NCBI GenBank assembly: GCA_026874595.1 | Contig: CM049311.1 | Coordinates: 37,372,676-37,436,675, forward strand | Source of the DNA: Sipunculus nudus | Lineage: Eukaryota > Annelida > Sipuncula > Golfingiida > Sipunculidae | Length of the DNA stretch: 64,000 nt | Direction: 5' to 3' | Shown here: piece by piece, positions 54,822 to 64,000 of the stretch | Position numbering within the stretch: the stretch's first letter is position 1 | Layout of the letters: each line of letters begins with the position of its first letter | Translations under genes and position numbers: made by a program | Notes under the pieces: model-generated | Database searches by the model: none | What the model was told of the DNA's origin: nothing | The model's input: only the letters and a program-made list of their open reading frames with translations

Positions 54822-55347
54822 CAGGGTTCGAAATGCTTTGAAATTTTCACCTTTCAAACGGAAAGGCAAAAATACAGGTCTGCCATTCCGCAGTAAAAAA
54901 GCCTTTCCGCTAAAGGTGCGTCCTACCATCAAATCATACTTTCATTTACAGTTCACTCAGTGTAATTCTGATTCTGCCATCTTACATGGGTTCCTACATG
55001 GACACCTGTTTCCAAAAAGAACTGAATGTTTTCAATAGCAACACTGTTATATCAGAAACACAATTGTACAGTAAACAAAAACAGGAAAAATAAGAGACGA
55101 GGGCCTAAATGCTGGAGAGTATAAGAAATCATAGACCATATTTAAAGGAAAAAATAAGAAATATAGGGGTCAGTGGAACACCACCTATAATTTTTTTTTG
55201 GCGTCATGCGTCTTACAACTTTCCAGCTACTAATGTGGAAGACATCTAGGGGTTAACCTTTCCAACGGATTAGTACAAAATGAAAAATGCCTTTCCGTGC
55301 ACGTTTTCCTGTCTGAGACAGGCAGAAAAGCGTTTTTTCGACCCCTG
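54822..55347. mobile_element. Complete CAGGG-ended TIR transposon with 5-bp TSD
   Basis: Begins CAGGGTTCGAAATGC and ends TTTTTTCGACCCCTG, a terminal inverted repeat CAGGGKTCGAAA. It is flanked by GTTAT at 54817-54821 and 55348-55352. Removing the insert and one GTTAT gives an ACAAATAGTTATGACAACTA junction that aligns with the uninterrupted SINE tail near 30538-30552. 526 bp, no transposase. Internal (+) GGTCAGTGGAACACCACC and TAATGTGGAAGACATCTA are shared with 36614-36905. Confidence 0.85.
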
Positions 55348-55352
55348 GTTAT

Positions 55353-55410
55353 GACAACTAATGCGGAGTACTCTCCATGTCTCTCAGATGATGGCGTTCG
55401 GTAGTATGTA
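55353..55410 (-). repeat. SINE (type 3) related, right piece of the interrupted copy
   Basis: CTCTCCATGTCTCTCAGATG then ATGGCGTTCGGTAGT corresponds to CTCCATGGCACAGATGGTGG and CGTTCGGTTG at 30571-30595. Confidence 0.6.
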
Positions 55411-55667
55411 GTTTCGTTATATCTCTTCAGTTAGATGCTGAGAATCGAAATTTGTTTAGCGCCTTCTACAGTTCTTAAGGGTTTTTCAGGGAGGGGAAGT
55501 TGACAACCCTGTGTGTTCTTCAAATGCAAAATAGGACGGATAAGATAAGCTAGTGAGGTACACTGAGAGCAGGTGATGCCAATGATTTCCAGGACGAGGG
55601 AATATAATGTGCACACACAATGTGTTAAATCATTCCCACCATGCGCCGAGGTGTGGGTGCTGGGTGT

Positions 55668-55703
55668 TGGGGGGGGGGGGGGGGCGGGGGGGGGGGGGGG
55701 GGG
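55668..55703. repeat. Poly-G tract
   Basis: About 35 G with a single C, next to a (GGTGTGGGTGCTGGGTGTTG)-type G-rich lead. Potential G-quadruplex sequence; the length is likely unstable. Confidence 0.9.
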
Positions 55704-55750
55704 TTGTCCCGATATAACTGTTGTGAAATTAACAGTCTAATTATTTTTTT

Positions 55751-56350
55751 ATGCCCCCGCCACAAAGTGGCCGTGTCCGTCATTCCGTCCTTCCGTCATT
55801 CCGAAATCAAACAGTTGTACGAACTTTTTTCCGCAATGCCTGCAGATATTGGCCTGATTTTTGGTGTGTGGCTAGATAATGACTAGTTACAGATCGAGTT
55901 TGCGATTAGTCCCAGTTGACTTACTTTTGACCATTTTACGGCTCCTGAACAAAGAGAAATTTTCATGACAAATACACATGTACGGACTTTTTTCGCAATG
56001 CCTGCAGATACGGGCCTGATTTTTGGTGTGTGGGCAGATAATGACCAGTTACAGATCGAGTTCGCGTTTTGCCCCAGTTGACCTACTTTTGACCGTTTGA
56101 CGGTGCCCTAACATAGAAAATTTCATAAAAAATATAAATTCTCATTACAAGTGCACATGTACGGACTTTTTTCGCAATGCCTGCAGATACGGGACTGCTT
56201 TTTGGTGTGTTGGCAGATAATGACCAGTTATAGATCGAGTTCGCGTTTTGTCTTGGTTGACCTACATTTGATTGTTTTACGGCTCCTAAACATAGAAAAT
56301 TTCATGAAAAATAGAAATTTTTATGACATATGTACATGTACAGCCTTTTT
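55751..56350. mobile_element. Helentron-like element 3, left part
   Basis: Starts TATGCCCCCGCCACAAAGTG with a foldback (GCCAC...GTGGC), then a TCCGTCATTCCGTCCTTCCG leader and ~160-185-bp monomers with CGCAATGCCTGCAGATA at 55832, 55994 and 56173. The array is broken at 56350 and resumes at 57026. Confidence 0.7.
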
Positions 56351-57025
56351 TAGCCCTCAGCTCATAGGCTGATGGGCTATTGTAGTCACCCAAGCTGTAC
56401 GTCTGTCCGTCCGTCTGGCTGTCTGTCCGGCGTCCGTCCGTCCCGTGTGTTAACTTTTACCTTCAAGGCTTGTGAGCGGTATATCTCTAAAAAGATTCAC
56501 CGTTGGAATTTTATTTCATCAGTGAAGATGTATATCAACAAATCTTGGTCAAGTGCGAAGATTGGTGACCTTGACCTAATTTTTTTGTTTTAGAGCTGAT
56601 TATACAAAAACACTCAGAAGCTTATTTCAGGAACCATTGTGTGGATTTTTACAAAACTTACTATGATCATTTGGAATGATGGTCTGTACGTGCTGCACAA
56701 TTTAAGTGGCACCACCTACAATTTCTGATTTTTTAATGATTTTTTTATCGGATTTTTCAATTTTGGCCTTTTGTGCAGGATATCTCCAAAGGTATTCAAC
56801 ACAGGAACTTCATTTCTTCAGTGCTATTGCATGATGTTTACAAAATCTTGGTCAATTTCAAAGATGGGTGATATTGACCTACCTTTCAAGGTCACAGAGC
56901 TTAGTATAGAAAAAAAACTTAGGAGCTTATTTCTCAGAAAGCATTTCGTGGATTGTTATGAAACATGGTACATACTTCTCCAATTTAAATTTATAACTGA
57001 CTATCAGCTTTTGCTAATATTCTAG
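56351..57025. mobile_element. Nested repeat element inside Helentron-like element 3
   Basis: Starts TAGCCCTCAGCTCATAGGCT, which folds with GCTGATGGGCTA, followed by a GTCCGTCCGTCTGG leader and two loose internal repeats (ATATCTC...AAATCTTGGTCAA...AAGAT.GGTGA at 56481-56570 and 56771-56880). It ends ...AATATTCTAG. The host monomer is split between TTTTT and TTTCGCAATG, that is, within a T run. Probably another Helentron-like family. Confidence 0.65.
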
Positions 57026-57407
57026 TTTCGCAATGCCATGCTTACAGATACTGGCCTAATGTTTGGTCTGTGGTCGCATAATGACCACTTACAGATCGAG
57101 TTCGCGTTTCGTCGCAGTTGACCTAATGTTGACCATATGACAGATCCTGAACATAGAAAATTTCATGAAAGACAGAAATTTTTATGAAAAATGCACATGT
57201 ATGGACTTTTTTTCACAATGCCTGCAGATACTGGCCTGATTTTTAGTGTGTTGCTTGATAATGACCCGTTACAGATTGAGTTTGCATTTTGCCCTTGTTG
57301 ACCTACTTTTCACCATACGACACCTCCTTAAAAAATTTTACAAAATTTAACAAATATTTCTAATTTGCTCCAGGCGGGGGCATTCGTGTCGTCCCGACAC
57401 ATCTAGT
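57026..57407. mobile_element. Helentron-like element 3, right part and 3' end
   Basis: Two more monomers (57029 and 57214) and then GGCGGGGGCATTCGTGTCG and a hairpin TGTCG-TCC-CGACA ending CATCTAGT. GGCGGGGGCAT is the inverse of the 5' ATGCCCCCGCC, giving asymmetric terminal inverted repeats as in Helentrons. Confidence 0.72.
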
Positions 57408-58512
57408 TACTTTTCTATTAAAGCTTTTTTTTTTAAATATTGTTGTACAGAAATACTTTTTGTCCCAAAATACTCTCACAATAATGAATATGTCGTAGAC
57501 ATCCGGGTAATGGAAGAACAAAAAAAAAACAGTAAAAATTTGGCTACAAGTAATAGAAATAGCGTTATACATAAACTTGTAAAGTTACGGGACAATATAG
57601 CACACGGGCAAGAATGAAACCAACGGCTTTACTTCATGGTTGAATATGCGGCGTAATCCTTTCTCATGTTCTCACAGATATGAAAGCCATATTTGCATTA
57701 AATGCATGGCAACTTAATAAAATCAGGGTATAATTTAAGGAAATTTTAGACTGTATAAATTTGAAATCAAGCGTTCCCCGGAAGAGTAAAATGCAGCATA
57801 AAAGAGCGACCTTCAGAAAAGCTGAAAGCAAATTAAATTACAGGGTAATCATAAACGGAGGCTGTTTAATTTTAAAGTTGAATAATAACCAGTACCAGGT
57901 GATCTCTAGTTCTTATATTTATCTTACTTATATAATTTGGATATTATTAATGTAAATATATCCACACATTTATAAATATTACATATAAATAACAGGATGT
58001 TGAAAACGCATACAAGTAAAACAGACTTAAAGATAGTGAAATGTTGTATAGCCTTCATATGAGTATTATTTACTCTTTGGCATAAATTTGACAGACCTCT
58101 GCCAAAAACACGTGTAGTCTGTACAAGTGGCCATGTCGGCATTTTTTCCTGGATATTTTTTATACAAGGAAACAGTATAAAAAGTTCTAGGTTAAAGGAG
58201 TCATTCCTCCGACTACCAAGTGAATAATAATGGCTTACCTGGCACGTAATTTCTGTTAGACAAATGATCGGAAATACGTCGTCTTGTAAACACTAAAATG
58301 GCCATGGAAGACCTTCTGTGTACGAGCGTTATGGGATTTCATTAAAATTAATAGGTTTAAAGGGTGGAGCATATGGGCTGTGGTGGATATGTCAATTACA
58401 ACTGCACATTTCTATCTACAACTACAGAAATATGGGACGACTGCAGGTTTAGTTATACTCTGATTAGAGCCTTTACATGACATCATCCCATCAGCAGCTC
58501 TCATACTCTGCT
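57408..58512. other. Unassigned DNA
   Basis: No gene or defined element recognised. Confidence 0.5.
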
Positions 58513-58925
58513 GATTTGCATATGACCATTGACCTCTGCTGATCTGCATATGACCATTGATTTCTTCTGATTTGCACGTGACCATTGATCTCTGCTGATT
58601 TGCATGTGACCAATGACCTCTGCTGATCTGCATGTTACCATTGACCTCTGCTGATCTGCATCTGACCATTGACCTCTGCTGATTTGCATATGACCATTGA
58701 CCTCTGCTGATCTGCATATGACCATTGACTTCTTCTGATCTGCACGTGACCATTGATCTCTGCTGATTTGCATGTGACCAATGACTTTTGCTGATCTGCA
58801 TCTGACCATTGACCTCTGCTGGTCTGCATGTTACCATTGACCTTTGCTGATTTGCGCGTGAACTTTGACCTCTGCTGATCTGCATATGACCATTGACCTC
58901 TGCTGTTTGCGTGTGAACTTTGACC
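58513..58925. repeat. 28-bp minisatellite, ~14.5 units
   Basis: Consensus unit GATYTGCATATGACCATTGA followed by CCTCTGCT. Because 3 x 28 is 84, all minus-strand frames give a 28-residue peptide repeat (open frame 58412-58972 and two others); I treat these as repeat by-products. Units 1-4 and 7-10 match pairwise by their private variants, so a six-unit (168-bp) block has been duplicated. Four units (1, 4, 7 and 10) contain the perfect octamer ATTTGCAT. Confidence 0.95.
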
Positions 58926-60019
58926 ATGGTTTCCGTAAAATGTTTTTCGACTTTGTGCTGCTTTTCTCTCAAATATCATTTATTATATAACTGAAGGTAT
59001 TCCATTGAACCTTAAATAAAATAGGCCAAAAAACGCCGATCCCACCTCACACAGGCTGTTCAGTTTGATAATATTGATTTGTTCATATAAACAGGTGGGA
59101 CACCGTATAAAATAATCTAATCAATGTCAACAGCGCCAAGAAAGACAAACTAATGTTTTGCAAAAGGGCATTTTACACTTTATGACTTTTTAACTTCCAC
59201 ACATATTGAAAGATTTTGGACATTGTATGCGTCAAACGCTTAAGTGAAACTTCACAAAAGTGAGCTTGTATCATAGTAATTTATGAAAAATAAAGTAATG
59301 AAAATTGAGCAAAATTACGTCATGATATGCCGGGGATGTGAAGAAAATTATTTTACTCTGATGGGGCCTTTGTACATTTTATCTTAAGTTAAGGAGTGTG
59401 TCATCAGCAGAGTCGTGGTAGAAGTCCTAATGTCTGAGACGGAAATTCTATCCAGGTGTAAAAACTTAAATTACACCCCATTTCAGGTTACCCTTCGGTA
59501 ATCTGATATATCTTAAATCGATATTTAGATTACCCCAGGGGTAGAATGAACTTAATTTTAAGAAACTCCTGACCTGGTCAGATTTCCATCCTATTTTGTT
59601 CATTAATTGATACATTCTTATGTTTTTCACTCGTGATATGTTATTTCAATTAACAAAGTGAAAGGCACCAGATGTGAAAGCTGAAATCAATCTACGAAGA
59701 ATTAAATTTCTGCAAATATTAATCATATTGTTAATCATATTTAAATTAAAGCATACACTTCACCAAAGGACATCAGATATTTACATGCAAACATAAAGTA
59801 TACAAAGATTCAAACTAATTTAGAAAATCACGCAGAAAGAACTGATAACTTTGAAATAAACATAAAGAAGCAACTCATTTGTAGGGGTACTCCTAGGGGA
59901 AATCCTTAGGAGGTAACCCGAAGTCGATTTCAACTTACCCCCCCCCCCCCCCGGTAAACTGAAATCGATTTCAAATTATCCACAGGTATTCTAAAGAGTT
60001 GGTAATCTTAAATCGCTTT
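58926..60019. other. Unassigned DNA with poly-C
   Basis: Poly-C at 59938-59952 between two GTCGATTTCAA / GATCGATTTCAAA-like phrases in the same sense (AAGTCGATTTCAA and GAAATCGATTTCAAA). No gene. Confidence 0.45.
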
Positions 60020-60415
60020 AATTTCAAGATATTCGCGAAACGAAAATTATCGCGAAAATAAAACCTTCACGAATAAGAGGCCTCTTCTTTGAAGGGAAAA
60101 GATATTAAAAATAACAAAAGATATTGTATAATTCCCGTAAATCAAAGATGTCTATGATAAATGTAAACAGATCTTTCAAGTTAAATGCCAATGATAAACA
60201 ATATTTTTTTTCAATAATATAATCGAAAAATTATCTCGTTCGATGTATACTTGGTTCTCAGTCAAATTGTTACGATGTGAGCACATAATATTTAAAACAA
60301 TTAAGTTGGTTATTTTGTGGTGAGGTCGCGAAAATTGAACCCTCGCGAAACAAGGAAAAACTTAATGTCGCGAAATGTTAACCTTGCGAATATGAATCCA
60401 ACCACAGTATATCCC
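60020..60415. repeat. CGCGAA-motif repeat, two clusters
   Basis: ATTCGCGAAACGAAAATTAT then CGCGAAAATAAAACC at 60030-60066, and GTCGCGAAAATTGAACC, CTCGCGAAACAAGG and GTCGCGAAATGTTAACC at 60326-60383. Regular A-rich spacing between CGCGAA words is characteristic of a repeat seen widely in marine invertebrates; its mobility class is unknown to me. Confidence 0.6.
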
Positions 60416-60447
60416 TGGAACCAGATATACATAAACCGTATACGATG

Positions 60448-60485
60448 TACAGTGGGCGTACAGTGGGCGTACAGTGGGCGTACAG
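60448..60485. repeat. 12-bp tandem repeat, three copies
   Basis: GTACAGTGGGC repeated three times, followed by GTACAGGCCGTA. Confidence 0.9.
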
Positions 60486-60489
60486 GCCG

Positions 60490-61600
60490 TATAGAGTGGA
60501 GGCTTACCGTGCACGCAGCTGAAAAGAGCATGTCGATAAATCTATAGGCGTGCGTCAGCTTTGCTCTGTTATATATAAAACTAATCGAACATATATTGAT
60601 CTGTTTTGCACCTAACATCTGTTCCTTATTTGTATGCAATTAAATATCTTTATATAATTTACAGTAAATTAAAAAAAAACTGCGTTTGGCATAGGTATAA
60701 AATCTAAGGTAGGCTGTTCAAGATCTAGTGTTCCGTCACTCGTATATACTGTTAAGTACTTTGAAGACTAAGCCGTGATTTACAAGAGTATACCTATATC
60801 CAGCTGAGCACACTTCACAAGGAGCCGGTGTTAGTGTTGTTTGAGGGAGGCCTTGGACCTCGGCAGTACGTGCTGTATGTGGGATCCCTCTCATTGACAA
60901 GTCAGTATTGACCATCTGTCGGAAACAGCTTTGGCTCTCCGAGCTACTTGCTCTCCCATACATAAACCGATAGCAACAAACACATTACCAACAGGTCACA
61001 CAGTTATATTGCTTTATACACACATATCTTATAAATTTATATTGCTGTTACAAATATATATACATATATATTATTTTATTTACAACATTATATTTATTTT
61101 ATATTCGTTTTATATTTTAGATTCACCAAGAATTAGCATAGAATTTCATTTTGTGTTACATTTTAATCCTAAAAACAAGAAAATCTGGAATTGGTGAAAA
61201 AGTGACTGTGTTTTACAGTCAAAATATAAATGATTATATCGGGATATTCGATTTCTTTTCTCCAGTATGACAGATTCAGATAATTTTTTTTTATTCATCA
61301 ATAATATATATTCATACCGCATTGGTACATTACAAAAAGATATACAAACGCTCATTGGAAACAAAGTACCTTATGCAATACATCTCCATTACCAAAATTC
61401 TCTTGACCTTCAAATTAGTCATTTTAACCCCATCCCACCCCCATAATAGAAAACCAATTCCACTAAATAAATGCAAATAATGGATTGCTCATGTGTGACT
61501 CCTAAACATGACCTGCCCTAAAATACATATTATGCCAACTTCCAGAATAAATCGCTTTAACCAACATCCTCAAAGTGTTAATGAAAGTATAACTCTCTAC
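60490..61600. other. Unassigned DNA
   Basis: AT-rich with small TA tracts near 61050-61070. No gene recognised. Confidence 0.5.
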
Positions 61601-61649
61601 TCGTATATACCTATATATATACCAATATACATATATATAGATATATCAC

Positions 61650-61676
61650 ACTCTATATATATATATATATATATAT
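61650..61676. repeat. (TA)n microsatellite
   Basis: TA tract within an ATATAC-rich stretch (61600-61700). Confidence 0.9.
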
Positions 61677-61679
61677 ACA

Positions 61680-62384
61680 TACATACATCTGCATACAAAC
61701 ATACGTTTGTATATGCATGCATGTTCTACTATAGTATATATTCTAACAAATTTCTGTCTTGAATGTATGGATGCCATTTATTTCTAAAATTATCTACTTT
61801 ATTATTTTTTTATGCAATAATATATTCAACATTTACATATCTCCAAATAAAAAATTGTTTGATTCAGATAATATTCCGTCTGAATATATAATATAATCTG
61901 GTGCTTAATCTCATTATTTCATGTTAAGTCGGATGGGGTGGGCTGGGGGCGGCGGAGCATGCCCCCTGCGGTACCGTTTATCCATGCTTTATCCCTGGCC
62001 CCACTGGATTTTTTTTTTTTTTTTGGCGCCTGGAGTAGGGGGTTGGGGTGGGTGATGTGGAGTAGAGGTGGTAACTACGCACGACAATGGATCTGTGACT
62101 GTGCTTATGTCTACAGTAAAAAGAAATAAATATGGGGGTTGCATGGAATAATGTTGTATGTGCAAGACATTTATGTTCATTTTTCAAATGATTTTACAAC
62201 ATACCTCCGCTTTAAGTACACCCTAGATATCTAACTACCCCGTCATGAAAACCACTGTCCGCGTCCCGGCAGGATATATAGCCCATTACGCGTATGACCA
62301 TCCCAAATCTTTGCCATATTATTTGATGGAATTAAGAGGGATATTTCAATCATAAGTTCAATTTATGTCCAATATATTGAATTT
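61680..62384. other. Unassigned DNA
   Basis: Includes poly-T at about 62009-62024 and a G-rich stretch (61930-61970). No gene recognised. Confidence 0.5.
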
Positions 62385-62560
62385 TTATTGGACATCCTGT
62401 TTTTATCGTTGTTGGTTGCTAATTTGGTTTGGGTGAATGCTGGTAACATTCTGTGAATGGAATAAAATTAGATTATTTATTGGAACTCCTGATTTTATCG
62501 TTGTTGGTTGTCATTTTGGTGGGGGTGTTTGCTGGCAACTTTACGTGAGTTGATTTTGAT
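62385..62560. repeat. Diverged tandem duplication, ~90-bp period
   Basis: TTATTGGACATCCTGTTTTT and ATCGTTGTTGGTTG (from 62387) recur as TTATTGGAACTCCTGATTTT and ATCGTTGTTGGTTG (from 62477). Confidence 0.8.
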
Positions 62561-62639
62561 GAAATTTGTTAAAGGGACATAATTAGGAGCACTATTAAGC
62601 CTGTTTTATCTCAATGTCAGTTCAAAAGTTTCCCAGCAA

Positions 62640-62965
62640 AACAATCTCAGCACACAGTCTCAGTACCTCGCATACGGCTGTTTAACACCTTGTTTAGGCG
62701 CTGCGTGTTGGTAAACACAGTCCACGTGTGTGTCTGTTTACCATAACAAGGCTGCGTGACTGGAGCTCCGAATATGACCCGCAGCACACGATGTTTCAGC
62801 CAACGGGATTATGAATTACATTTTAAGGCCAATTCAGTCAGGCATCTCCTGATTGACACGTGTTGTGGCTCCGATGAACACGGCCCCACGCGCTGTGTTT
62901 ATGTTGACACATGTGATCGCGCCCGGTCCACTGTTTTTAACACTCGTTAACAGGAGTAAGCAAAC
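62640..62965. promoter_or_regulatory. Candidate regulatory island with forkhead-like sites
   Basis: GC-balanced single-copy DNA with several (A/G)TAAACA or TGTTTAC words: TGTTTAACACC (62676), GGTAAACACAG (62710), CTGTTTACCAT (62735) and GTGTTTATGTTGACA (62897). There are also E-box-like CACGTG (62724) and ACACGTGTTG (62857). Site matches of this length occur by chance, so this is only a candidate; there is no coding frame of note. Confidence 0.3.
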
Positions 62966-64000
62966 GGTTTCAAAGCAATATTTTGGTTAGTACAGATTTA
63001 TTTGATAGGGTAAAAGCTATTTTTCATGTTAATATTCAACACGCTTTATAGGTGACTTCGCCCCTTTAAGATTACGGTAACAACCTAAGAACAAAAACAT
63101 AAGAAAATAAGCAAATATGTAATTAGAATCCTGGCGAAAGTTTGCATTTGGTCTCTGAATTCTTTTAGTTGAAGCTCAAATAGGACACATAAATAGCTGC
63201 AAAGCTGTGACGTCCCATATATCAGGCCGGGTGTTACCAAATGGCGGTGCACACAAGTGCACTGACAAACACAGAATGCAAAGTCACTGATAAATGTTCG
63301 TAAATTAGCCGCCGTACATGACTGTGACTCGGGCGGTGCAGGAATCCTCAAAAGCTGATCACCGCCGCCGCCCGGGGGACGTTACAAGGAAGGGAGTCAC
63401 AGATTTATAAATAACAAGAGGCCGGGGACAGTCGTTTGCTGAGTACTGAGGTAGGACTTGGAGGACTGGCACCCTGGCAAAGTCATTTACAGACATACAA
63501 GATACATGGGGAATATTATTCAGACCCCGGGACAATGTACAGACGGGCGATGTGGACTCGTGTCCACATCATTGACGGCCTGGGAATGTTTAGTATCCTC
63601 GTGGACGCCGCCAGCTTTAACGATAAGCAGACAGAGTACAATTGAGAGAATTATAAAATGTTCCCACCATCGGTTAAGCAGATTGAAATGTTTTTCTGCT
63701 TTCCCTTTACTGACTTTTTCCGGCAGTCCCAGAAAAATTGGAGGAGTCGGTAGGTTTGAAGGCGATGCCGGCCCGTTTTTTATATATACCGCCGAAAAAA
63801 GTCGGCTGAAAAAATCCTTGACAACTGTTTGTGATTTCTACCGAATTAATATATCCTTCCGGAACACCCGCCATAGGTATAGGTTCTCCTCAAAATTAAT
63901 CTCTTCCAGTTAGGCACTGTAGGACGGACGGGGCCACTTGTCTTTACTGTCAACCTCTTAAATCAGATTTGTTACATTGCAAGGAAACACTTTCTGTTTA
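62966..64000. other. Unassigned DNA, partly GC-rich
   Basis: A GC-rich patch with CCGCCGCCGCCCGGGGG at 63362-63378 precedes a TATA-like TTTATAAATAAC at 63402-63413, which could be a promoter. The open frame 63458-63913 starts at TTG and has no known domain, so I do not call a gene. The window ends in unassigned sequence. Confidence 0.4.

Noticed and set aside
55668-55703. Telomere-like or functional G-quadruplex element
   Set aside because: A plain poly-G homopolymer without a periodic telomeric unit; several similar tracts are scattered in the window.
58412-58972. 186-codon minus-strand repeat protein
   Set aside because: By-product of the 28-bp minisatellite; all three frames give the same kind of peptide, and unit differences show no third-position bias that I can see.
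63458-63913. 151-codon open frame near a TATA-like element
   Set aside because: Starts at TTG, shows no domain or signal peptide, and is not supported by any repeat or gene context.

Overview
This is a gene-poor, repeat-dense stretch of an animal nuclear genome, most likely a mollusc or another lophotrochozoan (inference). The reasons are: AT-rich DNA with many (TA)n, poly-C and poly-G tracts; no operon structure or ribosome-binding sites; tRNA-derived SINEs whose body carries a TTTTCTCCGGGTGCTCCGG-type core; Helentron-like elements with GTCCGTCCG leaders, of a kind common in bivalves; CR1-like LINE debris; and a tyrosine-recombinase retrotransposon. I see no convincing host protein-coding gene. 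Intron or intergenic DNA of a large locus is the likely setting. Most open frames are chance frames or by-products of tandem repeats.

Layout. 0-7 kb: small inverted-repeat elements, a tRNA-like SINE and a 729-bp tandem duplication. 7.4-9.6 kb: a minisatellite that changes from a ~39-bp to a 36-bp unit. 10.9-13.25 kb: nine copies of a ~260-bp satellite with a poly-C tract in each. 13.54-18.91 kb: an almost perfect 2,686-bp tandem duplication containing a TTAA-type MITE, a second MITE and a GGTTCC/GGAACC palindrome array. 19.4-27.7 kb: two inverted solo LTRs in (TA)n tracts, a broken CR1-like LINE and a SINE. 28-32 kb: mostly unique DNA. 32.1-36.9 kb: a MITE interrupted by a 2.2-kb Helentron-like element, a SINE and part of a TIR transposon.

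39-46 kb is the one protein-coding region: a Ngaro-like tyrosine-recombinase (YR) retrotransposon. Its order is Gag with a CCCH zinc finger, then RT-RNase H, then tyrosine recombinase, in overlapping frames. RT-RNase H and YR are open and keep their catalytic residues; Gag appears frameshifted. Just upstream lie a ~60-bp minisatellite of about 16 clear units and the C-terminal end of an SGNH-hydrolase-like reading frame. Gag would package the RNA, RT-RNase H would copy it, and the recombinase would insert a circular cDNA without an integrase.

46-64 kb: more repeats. These include SINE pieces, a second and a third Helentron-like element (the third with a nested insertion at a T-rich site), a complete CAGGG-ended transposon with a readable 5-bp target duplication, and a 28-bp minisatellite with higher-order structure. 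A few GC-richer single-copy islands could be regulatory. All identities come from reading the sequence; no database search was made.
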